A stretch of DNA of 23,191 nt, taken from assembly GCA_964600075.1 (NCBI GenBank), contig CAZRIE010000068.1:1-23191 (forward strand). Direction: 5' to 3'. This document shows positions 8,181 to 16,020 of this stretch, piece by piece (within the stretch, counting starts at the first letter, position 1; the number at the start of each line of letters is the position of its first letter). The translations under genes and the position numbers were made by a program. The DNA comes from CAZRIE01 sp964600075 (GTDB lineage Bacteria; Bacteroidota; Bacteroidia; Flavobacteriales; Flavobacteriaceae). Below the pieces are notes generated by a model. It saw only the letters and a list, made by a program, of their open reading frames with translations. It was not told where the DNA came from and ran no database searches.

Positions 8181-8394
8181 CCGCCAGTAGACTGATGGAA
8201 AAGCGGAGGGGTAAACCTAGGAACACGAATGGTTGAATTGAGAAAGAGGGTTAAAAAAGCTGGCAGTTTCGTAATGCCGAGTCGTAATATACATCAAATT
8301 GTTTGCCACGCTGCGCTCGTAATGACGAAAATAGCAAACAGATTCCTGTCGAAGTTTATCCTGAGTGGAGTCCTAGAAAGAAGAAGATAATAAA
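8181..8394 (+). repeat. REP-like extragenic palindromic DNA between nosD and nosF
   Basis: This stretch has no supported gene. It holds CTCCGC/GCGGAG as an imperfect hairpin, and segments resembling repeated extragenic sequences common in Flavobacteriaceae (such as CGCTGCGCTCGTAATGACGA and GTCGAAGTTTATCCTGAGTGG). I recognise no TGAY-N4-RTCA operator and no clear TAnnTTTG -10 here, so the promoter for nosFY is unresolved; readthrough from nosD is possible. Confidence 0.5.
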
Positions 8395-9105
8395 ATGATC
8401 GAAATACAAAATCTATATAAAAAGTTCGGAAAGAACGAAGTGCTTTCCAGTCTTGACCTGAACATTGAGAAAAGTGGAATCTTCGCCATATTGGGTCCTA
8501 ACGGGTCTGGAAAAACAACCTTGATTAAGAGTGTTTTGGGCATGGTGGTTCCGAATAAGGGTACGATTTCAGTCGGGGGAAAATCCATCAAAAAAAATTG
8601 GAAATACCGTCAAGACATCAATTACTTGCCACAGATAGCCAATTTTCCTGGAAACCTGAAAGTAAAGGAATTGATTCGTATGATTAAAGACCTTAGGCAA
8701 ATGCCCAGCAATGCCGAAAAGCTTATCGCACTCTTTCAATTAGAGCCTTCTTTAGACAAAAAACTATCTACCCTTTCTGGTGGAACAAAACAGAAAGTAA
8801 ATATTGTTTTGACCTTTATGTTCGATTGCCCTTTGTTGATTTTAGATGAACCCACTACCGGACTTGACCCTGCTTCATTGATTAAGTTGAAAGAACTAAT
8901 ACAACAAGAAAAAAACAGCGGAAAGACCATTTTAATCACTTCCCATATCATGCAATTCGTAGCCGAGGTTGCCGACACTATTGTGTATTTGTTAGAAGGT
9001 AAAATCTATTTTAAAGGTAGTATATCAGCATTAAAAATTAAGACCCAACAAACTGATCTCGAACACGCCATTGCGGCCATAGCAAACACACCAGCCGATG
9101 CTTAA
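8395..9105 (+). CDS. nosF: NosF, ATP-binding subunit of the NosDFY ABC transporter
   Basis: This 236-residue cytoplasmic ATPase shows Walker A GPNGSGKTT (34-42), Q-loop LPQ (78-80), signature LSGGTKQK (127-134), Walker B LLILDEP (147-153) and the switch His184 (ITSH). It pairs with NosY in the membrane and NosD in the periplasm to assemble the CuZ centre, probably by energising transfer of a sulfur species. It overlaps nosY by 8 nt. It sits about 300 nt after nosD across a terminator and REP-like DNA, which is unusual compared with tight nosDFY operons. Assignment is firm from family and context. Confidence 0.95.
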   Translation: MIEIQNLYKKFGKNEVLSSLDLNIEKSGIFAILGPNGSGKTTLIKSVLGMVVPNKGTISVGGKSIKKNWKYRQDINYLPQIANFPGNLKVKELIRMIKDLRQMPSNAEKLIALFQLEPSLDKKLSTLSGGTKQKVNIVLTFMFDCPLLILDEPTTGLDPASLIKLKELIQQEKNSGKTILITSHIMQFVAEVADTIVYLLEGKIYFKGSISALKIKTQQTDLEHAIAAIANTPADA

Positions 9106-9880
9106 AATACTGAAATATAGTTTTTACGACCTTATCCGCAGCCGATGGAGTTACGTCTATTTCTTGTTCTACCTTCTTCTAGGGTTTGTGCTGCTATTCT
9201 TGAATAATGACGTATCAAAAGCAGTCATTACCTTGATGAATATCATTATTGTACTCGTGCCACTTATCGGAACCATTTTTGGGGTCATGTATTATTATAA
9301 TTCCAAGGAATTTACAGAGCTTTTATTGGCGCAACCCATTAAACGTTCTTCTATTTTCTTAGGGCAATATTTAGGCGTCGCCGGTTCATTGACGATGAGT
9401 TTGGTCTTAGGTCTGGGCATTCCGTTTGTACTTTATGGGCTTTTTAAAAGTGATGCCATATTTGATTTTTCACTACTCTTGATAACAGGCGCGTTCTTGA
9501 CAATGATATTTACCGCTTTGTCCTTTAACATTGCCCTATCAAATGAGAATAAAATCAAAGGTTTTGGGTACGCCGTATTATTGTGGCTATTTATGGCTGT
9601 GATATATGACGGACTTTTTCTAATGTCGTTGCTTATTTTTAAGCAGTATCCGTTGGATAGTTTTTCATTGGCTGCAACCATGTTCAACCCTATAGATTTA
9701 TCGCGGACCTTGATTCTTTTAAAGTTGGATATTTCGGCTTTATTGGGGTACACAGGGGCAGTCTTCAAACAATTCTTCGGAACAAATCAAGGATTAATTA
9801 TCTCAATGTTTATGTTGATATTGTGGACAGTCTTACCTATTTGGCGATTAATACATAAATCCAAAAAGAAAGATTTCTAA
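9098..9880 (+). CDS. nosY: NosY, membrane permease of the NosDFY ABC transporter
   Basis: This 260-residue inner membrane protein has about six predicted helices. It begins LKYSFYDLIRSRWSYVYFLF, which is typical of the NosY/ABC-2 family, and its first cytoplasmic loop carries KEFTELLLAQPIKRSSIFLGQYLG, the coupling segment of ABC-2 permeases. It overlaps nosF by 8 nt, so the two are translationally coupled. It ends 36 nt before the stop of the convergent TerB-like gene; I see no clear hairpin there. Known role: channel partner of NosF for CuZ maturation. Confidence 0.94.
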   Translation: MLKILKYSFYDLIRSRWSYVYFLFYLLLGFVLLFLNNDVSKAVITLMNIIIVLVPLIGTIFGVMYYYNSKEFTELLLAQPIKRSSIFLGQYLGVAGSLTMSLVLGLGIPFVLYGLFKSDAIFDFSLLLITGAFLTMIFTALSFNIALSNENKIKGFGYAVLLWLFMAVIYDGLFLMSLLIFKQYPLDSFSLAATMFNPIDLSRTLILLKLDISALLGYTGAVFKQFFGTNQGLIISMFMLILWTVLPIWRLIHKSKKKDF

Positions 9881-9916
9881 ATACAAACAAAAAATACACA
9901 AGATAAACCGCACGAA

Positions 9917-10318
9917 TTATTTCAACAACAAATTGATTTTTGCTAAAAGCACTAATTCAGATTTATTCCTTCCTGAAAAGGCGTTGGCAATTGCATTGGC
10001 AGTCTTCCCTGTCAACGACTTAATCTCTTTGGTAAAGGCATGTGGGTGTGCTACATAAAATTCCTTGAATTCTTCAAAACATTCCTCGCTACTCTTTTCG
10101 TATTCTACAAGCCAACCGAATACAATCTCTATCTGGTTGGCGGCATCAGTACCATATCGATCTTTAAAATCATCTACATACAACCAATCTTCCTTTACGA
10201 TTTCCTTTACTTTATCCCATTCCTTAACGTGTACGCTGCCATCGCTAATCGCCATGGCATAGAATAATTTGCCCAGATTTTGATAGAGCCCATTCATGGT
10301 TTTAGGTGTATTTCTCAT
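9917..10318 (-). CDS. Small TerB-like helical protein
   Basis: This is a cytoplasmic protein of about 133 residues with an all-helical TerB-like pattern. The N-terminal helix NLGKLFYAMAISDGSVHVKEWDKV has the AxSDG and acidic positions of the TerB family, which are thought to bind metal. No signal or membrane segment is seen. A longer reading (start at 10342) is possible, but the divergent operator/-10 at 10345-10387 would start transcription near 10339, so ATG 10318 (MRNTPK) is preferred; it gives an operator-to-ATG gap of 57 nt, like the other sites. ATG 10297 is a second option. It is convergent with nosY. Function unknown. Confidence 0.78.
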   Translation of the reverse strand: MRNTPKTMNGLYQNLGKLFYAMAISDGSVHVKEWDKVKEIVKEDWLYVDDFKDRYGTDAANQIEIVFGWLVEYEKSSEECFEEFKEFYVAHPHAFTKEIKSLTGKTANAIANAFSGRNKSELVLLAKINLLLK

Positions 10319-10344
10319 TCTCAATAGCTTTATGTTAAACACTT

Positions 10345-10387
10345 TAAAAGTAGGATACGCAAGCCAAGATTTCTATGATAAAAATCA
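10345..10387 (-). promoter_or_regulatory. Operator and -10 for the TerB-like gene, upstream of the kinase operon
   Basis: TGATAAAAATCA at 10376-10387 fits TGAY-N4-RTCA. On the minus strand, TACTTTTA (10352 down to 10345) starts exactly 29.5 bp from the operator centre, the geometry of the nos and USP promoters. The same operator lies 24 nt before the plus-strand kinase start (10412). TATATTTG at 10400-10407 could serve that gene but with another spacing (18.5 bp), so control of the kinase is uncertain. Confidence 0.75.
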
Positions 10388-10411
10388 GTTTGAAAGGTTT
10401 ATATTTGATTT

Positions 10412-11804
10412 ATGCAGGTTTTCCAAAAAAATAGCAACATATTCAATTTGCTTTCAGAAGGGGTTTCCGAAGGTATACTTGTCGTTAACGAAAAACAGGT
10501 TATCGTTGCCACCAATTCTTCATCAGAAGAGATGTTCGGGTATGAAAAGAGCGAACTTATTGGAAAACCGCTGGATACCTTAATACCAAAAAGATATCAT
10601 CACTCCCACGATTCACAGGTTGAAAACTTCATGGCAAAAAGTGGAAAGCGCCAAATGGGCCATGGCCTAGATCTCTATGGTATTCGTAAAGATGGTCATG
10701 AGTTTCCTCTTGAGGCAGGCCTAAATCCTTTTGAGCTATACGGAGCCACCTATGTGATGGCTTTAGTGATCGATATTACAGAGCGTAAAGAGAAAGAACA
10801 GNNNNNNNNNNNNNNNNNNNNNNNNNNNNNNNNNNNNNNNNNNNNNNNNNNNNNNNNNNNNNNNNNNNNNNNNNNNNNNNNNNNNNNNNNNNNNNNNNNN
10901 NAAGGTTGAGTTTGAAACCACACATCGAAGAAAAGATGGTTCTTTCTATCCTGTAGAAGTACATCTGCAACTATCCACAATGGGAGAAAGCAAGGTTTAT
11001 GTTGCCATAATCTTGGATATCACAGAACGCAAGAATTATACCCAAAAACTAGAAAAAAAGGTAAAAGAACGTACCAAACAATTGACCGAGGCCCTTGCAA
11101 AAGAAAAGGAACTGAACGAATTGAAAACCCGGTTTTTATCCTTGGTGTCCCACGAATTCAAAACACCATTGAGCAGTATTTTAACCTCAATCACCTTATT
11201 GGGAAAATATACCCAGACCGAGCAACAAGAAAAGCGGGACAAACACGTGACCACGATTAAAAATAAAGTGAAATATCTTGATGCTATTCTAAATGATTTT
11301 CTCTCTGTAGAACGGTTGGATTCCGGAAAGGTCAATTATAACGTAGTAAGCTTTCCATTGAGTAAAATCGTTAACGAAGTAGTTTATGATTCCAATATGC
11401 TGCTCAAAGCGGGACAAAAAATCCAGTATCCCGAGAACATTGATAACCTCATCATCCAATTTGATGAAAAGACCCTGCAACTAGTTTTGTCGAATTTAGT
11501 GCATAACGCCATTAAATATTCTCCGGAAGATTCCATTATTGATTTACAGGTAGAAATCGAGAAGAACAAGTTAATCTTGAAAGTAATCGATCAAGGAATC
11601 GGCATTCCCACAGACGAACAAAAGCATATTTTTAATCGCTACTTCAGGGCAGGGAATGCCCTTTTGACCCAAGGTACGGGCATTGGCTTGAACATTGCAA
11701 AACAGCATCTGGAGAATCTCGGAGCAAGCTTAGAATTCAACAGCAAAGAAAACAACGGATCAACATTTATAGTGCATATCCCCAGAGAACTTAATACCAA
11801 CTAG
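10412..11804 (+). CDS. Soluble PAS-PAS sensor histidine kinase (interrupted by an assembly gap)
   Basis: The first part (10412-10801, exactly 130 codons) is a PAS domain with the tail DITERKEKEQ. After the N run, codons resume in frame at 10902 with the end of a second PAS domain (RRKDGSFYPVEVHL, DITERKNYTQ), then a coiled coil (KKVKERTKQLTEAL), HisKA with SHEFKTPLSSI (the phospho-acceptor His), and HATPase with NLVHNAIKYS, DQGIGIP and GTGIGLNIAK. No membrane segment is visible, so it senses a cytoplasmic signal. It lies 3 nt before the REC-Crp regulator, its likely partner. An in-frame TGA at 10406 rules out a start before 10412. True length is unknown because of the gap; other PAS domains could be hidden there. 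Confidence 0.88.
10802..10901. other. Assembly gap of 100 N inside the kinase gene
   Basis: Exactly 100 N suggest a placeholder. The upstream part ends on a codon boundary at 10801 and downstream codons begin at 10902, so the real gap should be a multiple of 3, not 100. The second PAS domain lacks its first 60 or so residues, so the real gap is probably nearer 200 nt or more. Reading frames drawn across the N run are not real. Confidence 0.9.
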
Positions 11805-11807
11805 AAA

Positions 11808-12860
11808 ATGAAAACAATTTTATTAATTGAGGACGACCGGGCACTACGTGAAAACACCGAGGAGCTTTTAGAACTTTCTGGCTATAAGGTAATGACCGCC
11901 GCGAATGGAAAAATAGGAATCGAAGTTGCCAAGGAAAACCTGCCCGATGTTATTATATGCGATATTATGATGCCAGTTATAGATGGATATGGTGTTCTGG
12001 AAAACCTATCGGCTGATGAAAAAACCAAAAAAATTCCCTTTATCTTTCTATCCGCTAAAACGGAGCATAAAGAAATTCGGAAAGGTATGGATCTGGGCGC
12101 GGATGACTATTTGACCAAACCTTTCGAGGAAGAAGATCTTATCGGTGCCGTGGAGAGTCGATTGGCAAAGGCCGAACTCATGAGTCGTATGCTTGGCAAA
12201 ACATCTAATGACCATGAAGTTTCAGAAGATGAAATGCGCACCTTGCACGAACTGAAGAACTTTTTTGACGATAATGGCGAAATCGCCAACTTCGCTCAGG
12301 GAGAAATTGTTTATCATGAGGGCTCACATTCCTATAAAGTATACCTCATCTTAAAAGGAGTCATCAAATGCCATAGTATGGATTCGGACGGCAAGGAACT
12401 AATTACCTCACTATATAGGGCCGATGACTTTTTGGGGTTTACGTCTTTTCTGAACAACATACCCTATCAAGAATCAGCGACGGCGATAGAACCTGTAGCC
12501 CTTGCGGGAATCTCCAAAAATAACCTCAAGGAAGTTCTAGAAAAAAACAAGAATATTTCTTTGGAACTGATGGAGCTTTTGACTGATAACATTACTGAAT
12601 TCAAGGCACAACTATTACAAATGGCCTATAGTTCTGTTCGCAAGAAAACGGCGCAGACGCTACTACAGTTTGCCGAGATTATGAATACAAAAACCGAAGA
12701 ACCCATCAAAATATCACGACATGATCTCGCGAGTGTCGCCGGTATTGCCACGGAAAGCCTCATACGTACGCTATCTGGATTTAAAAAAGAGGGACTCATA
12801 GCTATTGAGGGGCGGAACATCAGAATAAAAGAATTGAAGGCGCTGCAGTATGTGAATTAG
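11808..12860 (+). CDS. Response regulator with receiver fused to a Crp/Fnr-type regulator
   Basis: This 350-residue protein has three parts. Residues 1-120 are a receiver domain (acidic Asp9/Asp10, phospho-acceptor Asp52 in CDIMMP, Ser82, Lys104-Pro105). Residues about 145-265 form a Crp-type cyclic-nucleotide-binding fold (FAQGEIVYHEGS, LILKGVIKCHSMDSDGKE). Residues about 270-340 are an HTH_Crp domain. Its recognition helix TESLIRTL keeps the Glu316 and Arg320 that in CRP and FNR read the TGA core of the half-site. The cyclic-nucleotide phosphate Arg seems replaced (QESATA where RxA is usual), and there is no Cys cluster for an FNR iron-sulfur centre, so phosphorylation may be the main input. 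It lies 3 nt after the kinase gene. It is my leading candidate to bind the TGAY-N4-RTCA sites nearby. Confidence 0.92.
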   Translation: MKTILLIEDDRALRENTEELLELSGYKVMTAANGKIGIEVAKENLPDVIICDIMMPVIDGYGVLENLSADEKTKKIPFIFLSAKTEHKEIRKGMDLGADDYLTKPFEEEDLIGAVESRLAKAELMSRMLGKTSNDHEVSEDEMRTLHELKNFFDDNGEIANFAQGEIVYHEGSHSYKVYLILKGVIKCHSMDSDGKELITSLYRADDFLGFTSFLNNIPYQESATAIEPVALAGISKNNLKEVLEKNKNISLELMELLTDNITEFKAQLLQMAYSSVRKKTAQTLLQFAEIMNTKTEEPIKISRHDLASVAGIATESLIRTLSGFKKEGLIAIEGRNIRIKELKALQYVN

Positions 12861-12895
12861 ATAGTACAAATTCGCAAATCAGAAAGCGGCACACC

Positions 12896-12938
12896 TGATA
12901 TATATCATATTGCACGTGCAATCACAAGCTTATTTTTG
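12896..12938 (+). promoter_or_regulatory. Operator and -10 for the first USP gene
   Basis: TGATATATATCA (12896-12907) is a perfect palindrome identical to the site at 14226. TATTTTTG (12931-12938) is a consensus -10, 29.5 bp from the operator centre. The leader to ATG 12956 would be only about 12 nt. The gap from the operator to the start codon is 48 nt. Confidence 0.85.
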
Positions 12939-12955
12939 TCTGCCAAGCCATGTGA

Positions 12956-13792
12956 ATGAAGAACCTTTTAATACCCACAGATTTTTCAGCTAATTCTTGG
13001 AACGCCTTAGAATACGCCGTACGGTTCTTTATGAACGAGGCCTGTAATTTCTATATTTTGCATATTGGCGATTTAAAGGAATCATCTGTAAATAGCAATT
13101 CTTTTACGTTTCCCGTCGAAAAGATAAGTACTTCCATAAAGGAAAAATTGAACTCACTTTTTATACGAATCGAGGGGTTGCCCATTAACGAAAAACACCA
13201 TTTTATTGCCCTTCAGGAGTACGGAAACTTCGTCGATATTATGCGTAAAACGGTCGAGGCAAAAAAAATAGACCTTATGGTCATGGGCACTAAAGGGGCA
13301 TCGGGCATAAAGGCATCGATAGTAGGCAGTAATACGGGCGATGCCATTACCAAAGTGCCATGTAACGTGTTGGTAATTCCAGAGTATGCTAAGATTACAA
13401 TACCAAAAAAAATCGTATTCCCTACCGACTATAACATATTCTATTCATACGCTATTTTAAAAGCTCTTACAGAAACCATTCGTATCACAAAAGCTAAACT
13501 AGAGGTTTTGAACGTTTTGACAAATAACAACCAACTAACAATTGAACAAGAAGAAAATAAGCGGTACTTACAGGACTATTTGGAAGAAACTTTTCAACAC
13601 ACGCATAGTTTCCATAATAGCGTCAATAAAAATATCAAGACGGCCATACAGCATTATGTAGCTTCCAATCATGGGAAAATGGTTGTCATGGTAGCGAAAA
13701 ACCTGAACTTTCTTCAAAATCTGCTGTTCGATTCCTCCGTGGAAAAGGTGAGTTTTCATACCACAGTTCCGGTATTGGTAATGCATGAGTAG
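12956..13792 (+). CDS. Universal stress protein 1, tandem two-domain type
   Basis: This 278-residue cytoplasmic protein has an N-terminal USP domain (1-145) starting LLIPTDFSANSWNAL. Its complete nucleotide motif G-2x-G-9x-GS uses Gly111, Gly114, Gly124 and Ser125. The second USP-like domain (151-278) lacks that motif and has instead AKNLNFLQNLLF then HTTVPVLVMHE. It is closest by eye to USP6 (18282), sharing GSNTGxxITKVPC and the AKNLNFL segment. It is a single-gene unit under its own operator, just after the kinase/regulator operon. By family precedent it should bind ATP and act in survival under energy or oxygen stress; no specific partner is known. Confidence 0.93.
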   Translation: MKNLLIPTDFSANSWNALEYAVRFFMNEACNFYILHIGDLKESSVNSNSFTFPVEKISTSIKEKLNSLFIRIEGLPINEKHHFIALQEYGNFVDIMRKTVEAKKIDLMVMGTKGASGIKASIVGSNTGDAITKVPCNVLVIPEYAKITIPKKIVFPTDYNIFYSYAILKALTETIRITKAKLEVLNVLTNNNQLTIEQEENKRYLQDYLEETFQHTHSFHNSVNKNIKTAIQHYVASNHGKMVVMVAKNLNFLQNLLFDSSVEKVSFHTTVPVLVMHE

Positions 13793-13794
13793 GA

Positions 13795-14022
13795 TGCAGT
13801 ATTTCAAATACGCACTTCATAACTGACCATTATCATACGTTCCATAAGGTAATCTCCAGAGAGGTAGAGAATGGTATTCGAATTTTTGCTAAGAGGATAA
13901 GTGCAGACCTTATCATCCTGATTTCATAAGATTTCGATCTTTTTCAAAAATTATTTTTAGACACTACGGTAGAGGAAGTAAGCTTCGATACAAGAATTCC
14001 GCTTATGTCCCTCCAGGGTTGA
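13795..14022 (+). pseudogene. C-terminal remnant of a USP gene related to USP1
   Basis: One frame from about 13795 reads as the last 62 residues of a two-domain USP, interrupted by a TAA at 13927-13929 and ending at TGA 14020-14022. From HTFHKV to the end it aligns without gaps to the USP1 tail from HSFHNS, and both finish at the same point; for example VEEVSFDTRIP matches VEKVSFHTTVP. The first 215 or so residues are missing. It sits directly behind USP1, so it looks like a decayed tandem duplicate, perhaps after recombination between neighbours. Confidence 0.82.
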
Positions 14023-14159
14023 TTAGTAATCCCGCTTTTTACGGGCACATTTTTCTTTCATCATATTATTGCTAATAAATACAAAGTCATTTGCTTACAA
14101 AATACGCTAATCAATCAAATAGCATATCGTAATTATCTTCTGAGCAACAAATATTTATA

Positions 14160-14191
14160 CTCTTCAGAAGTAGTCTCACTACTTCTGAGAG
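14160..14191. other. Long perfect hairpin upstream of the USP2 operon
   Basis: TCAGAAGTAGT (14164-14174) and ACTACTTCTGA (14178-14188) form an 11-bp perfect stem with a CTC loop; three more pairs form outside a 1-nt bulge (14160-14162 with 14189-14191). It lies 35 nt before the operator at 14226. T-rich sequence (GACTTTTTT) starts about 10 nt after the stem, so it could be a poor terminator for upstream transcripts or a protein-binding inverted repeat. The rest of 14023-14225 shows only a 4-bp CCCG/CGGG hairpin at 14031-14045. Confidence 0.6.
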
Positions 14192-14225
14192 ATTAAGGAA
14201 TGACTTTTTTATCCACTTTTCCTAA

Positions 14226-14268
14226 TGATATATATCATAGTTATTGAGTTGTTATAGAAATATTTTTG
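14226..14268 (+). promoter_or_regulatory. Operator and -10 for the USP2-USP5 operon
   Basis: TGATATATATCA (14226-14237), extended to 14 bp as a perfect palindrome by A/T on each side, matches the 12896 site. TATTTTTG lies at 14261-14268, again 29.5 bp from the operator centre. The operator-to-ATG gap is 53 nt and the inferred leader about 17 nt. Confidence 0.85.
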
Positions 14269-14290
14269 GATAGTCATTTAAAACTAAGCT

Positions 14291-15136
14291 ATGAGAAGAG
14301 TATTGATTCCTACCGATTTTTCTACAAACGCTATGCAGGCCATAGAATATGCTTTGCGGCTCTACAAATGTGAACGTACCAATTTCTATTTTTTACACGC
14401 CTATGCTGATGAAGTGTACGGACCCTTTAAAAAAAATGGTGGAAAATCAATGGAGGCACAAAAAACTACAATCCAAAAAAATGTAGATGAGTCCTTGAAC
14501 AAAATAGTTACTGACCTTACCGAAAAACATCTCAATCCAAAACACAGTTTTGAAGGCGTTTCCGTCTTTGAGTCCTTGATAGATGCGGTCAACGATTTTG
14601 CCACTAAGATTAATGCTGATCTTGTAATTATGGGTACCCAAGGCCAGACGGCGAGCAAAAAAATTACGTTTGGCAGCCATACGGTTCAGGTATTCAAATA
14701 TGTGCAATGTCCTGTTTTGGCTATTCCCGAGAACTTCGAGTATCAACAGCCAAAAAAAATAGTGTTCCCCACAGATTATATGTTGCCTTACAAGCGCAGA
14801 GAGCTAAAACTCTTGAACACTCTAGCCTCTGAGTTTAAATCTGAAGTCCATTGCCTATATATTTCAGATTTTGAAGATCTCAGCCATAGACAACTTGACA
14901 ACAAGCGGTTCTTACAAGAATCCCTGTCCAATGCATACCTGTTTTTTGAACGTACACCCGTCAAAAATAAAGGCGAGGCCATTATGGAATACATTTTCGA
15001 CAGCGATATCGACCTTCTGGTCATGGTCAATGCGCGGCATTCTTTTTTAGAAGATATGTTGTATCGATCCACGATTGATGAAATCGGTCTAAACCCAAAA
15101 ATTCCGTTTTTGGTCATGCAGAACCTACCCAGATAA
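14291..15136 (+). CDS. Universal stress protein 2, tandem two-domain type
   Basis: This 281-residue protein is the first gene of a four-gene USP operon (gaps of 18, 5 and 32 nt follow). The N-domain begins VLIPTDFSTNAMQAI, and the nucleotide motif is complete (Gly115, Gly118, Gly128, Ser129) within MGTQGQTASKKITFGS. The C-domain lacks it and shows NARHSFLEDMLY and KIPFLVMQ, the signature shared by most of the array. The Cys near residue 30 that nearly all its neighbours have is displaced here (Cys27). Promoter and operator are at 14226-14268. Confidence 0.93.
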   Translation: MRRVLIPTDFSTNAMQAIEYALRLYKCERTNFYFLHAYADEVYGPFKKNGGKSMEAQKTTIQKNVDESLNKIVTDLTEKHLNPKHSFEGVSVFESLIDAVNDFATKINADLVIMGTQGQTASKKITFGSHTVQVFKYVQCPVLAIPENFEYQQPKKIVFPTDYMLPYKRRELKLLNTLASEFKSEVHCLYISDFEDLSHRQLDNKRFLQESLSNAYLFFERTPVKNKGEAIMEYIFDSDIDLLVMVNARHSFLEDMLYRSTIDEIGLNPKIPFLVMQNLPR

Positions 15137-15154
15137 TATTTAAACCTTGAAAAA

Positions 15155-16015
15155 ATGAAAAAAATACTCTTGCCCACCGATTTCTCCGATAACGCTTGGA
15201 ACGCTATTGTCTATGCGCTTGAATTTTTTAAAAACGAAGCATGCGAGTTTCATATACTGCATACCTATACACCTACCTTTTATAGGGCTGACTATATGAT
15301 TGGAGGACCAATCTATACTGCCATTCCTGATGTGGGCGTTGATATTGCACAGGCCGGCCTGGACAAGACCTTGGTGGATATCAAATTAAAATTCAATAAC
15401 CCCAAACATAAATTCAAGGCTTTTTCAGCCTTCAACACCTTGATCAATGAAGTGATCGAAATTACGGAAACCAAAGATTTTGATTTAATCGTTATGGGCA
15501 CACAAGGGGCTACGGGTGCCAAAGAAATTTTCTTGGGAACGCATACGGTTCATGTGCTGAGAAAATCAAAAATACCGGTATTGGTGATACCCAAAGGATG
15601 TACGTCTCAAGAAATAAAATCTATTTTGTTTCCCACGGATTATGCCACACCCTATAAAAAAGAAGATTTACAATATATACTGGATGTAGCCAAAATGCAC
15701 AACGCAAAATTGACCATCTTGAACGTAAAGGACGATTACAGTCCAACGGATGGCCAAATAGCAAACCAAAAGTCATTGGCGGATTATTTTGGAGCACTGG
15801 ATCATGAATTCAAACAGATCAAAGGCCAATTGATGCCCGACGCTATTCACGAATTTGTTTCGCAGCACAACATCGCCCTTTTGGCGATGATGAACCGCAA
15901 GCACTCTTTCTTGGAAAGGTTACGGGTAAAACCGAATGTAGATTCGATTGGTTACCATACGAAGATTCCTTTCTTGGCCATTAGGGATACTTGGGAAGAA
16001 CATGTGAAAAAATAG
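15155..16015 (+). CDS. Universal stress protein 3, tandem two-domain type
   Basis: This 286-residue protein starts MKKILLPTDFSDNAWNAI. The nucleotide motif is intact as MGTQGATGAKEIFLGT (Gly115, Gly118, Gly128, Thr129). The degenerate C-domain carries NRKHSFLERL and HTKIPFLAI. It is closest by eye to USP7 (20087): both share GATGAKEIFLGT-x-TVHV and an insertion near residues 40-65 with a YxIG segment. A 29-nt stretch at 15176-15204 is identical to 16042-16070 in USP4, suggesting recent duplication or conversion at the 5' end. The Cys before the PVLVIP strand, present in the other copies, is absent (SKIPVLVIP). Confidence 0.93.
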   Translation: MKKILLPTDFSDNAWNAIVYALEFFKNEACEFHILHTYTPTFYRADYMIGGPIYTAIPDVGVDIAQAGLDKTLVDIKLKFNNPKHKFKAFSAFNTLINEVIEITETKDFDLIVMGTQGATGAKEIFLGTHTVHVLRKSKIPVLVIPKGCTSQEIKSILFPTDYATPYKKEDLQYILDVAKMHNAKLTILNVKDDYSPTDGQIANQKSLADYFGALDHEFKQIKGQLMPDAIHEFVSQHNIALLAMMNRKHSFLERLRVKPNVDSIGYHTKIPFLAIRDTWEEHVKK

Positions 16016-16020
16016 AAGTA

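Noticed and set aside
198..9880. nosR or a Tat-type clade I nos system
   Set aside because: No FMN-binding polyferredoxin is present and NosZ has a lipoprotein signal, so this is a clade II cluster.
10750..10980. Open frames crossing the N run on both strands
   Set aside because: They exist only because N codons carry no stops; they run through placeholder sequence and opposite the kinase gene.
13824..13835. A ninth match to the operator, TGACCATTATCA
   Set aside because: It lies inside the USP pseudogene reading frame, has no -10 at 29.5 bp on either strand, and is over 450 nt from the next start codon. About one chance match is expected in a window of this size.
15991..16020. Longer start for USP4 overlapping USP3
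   Set aside because: The added residues do not align with any other USP, and ATG 16021 matches the common MKKILLPTDFS start.
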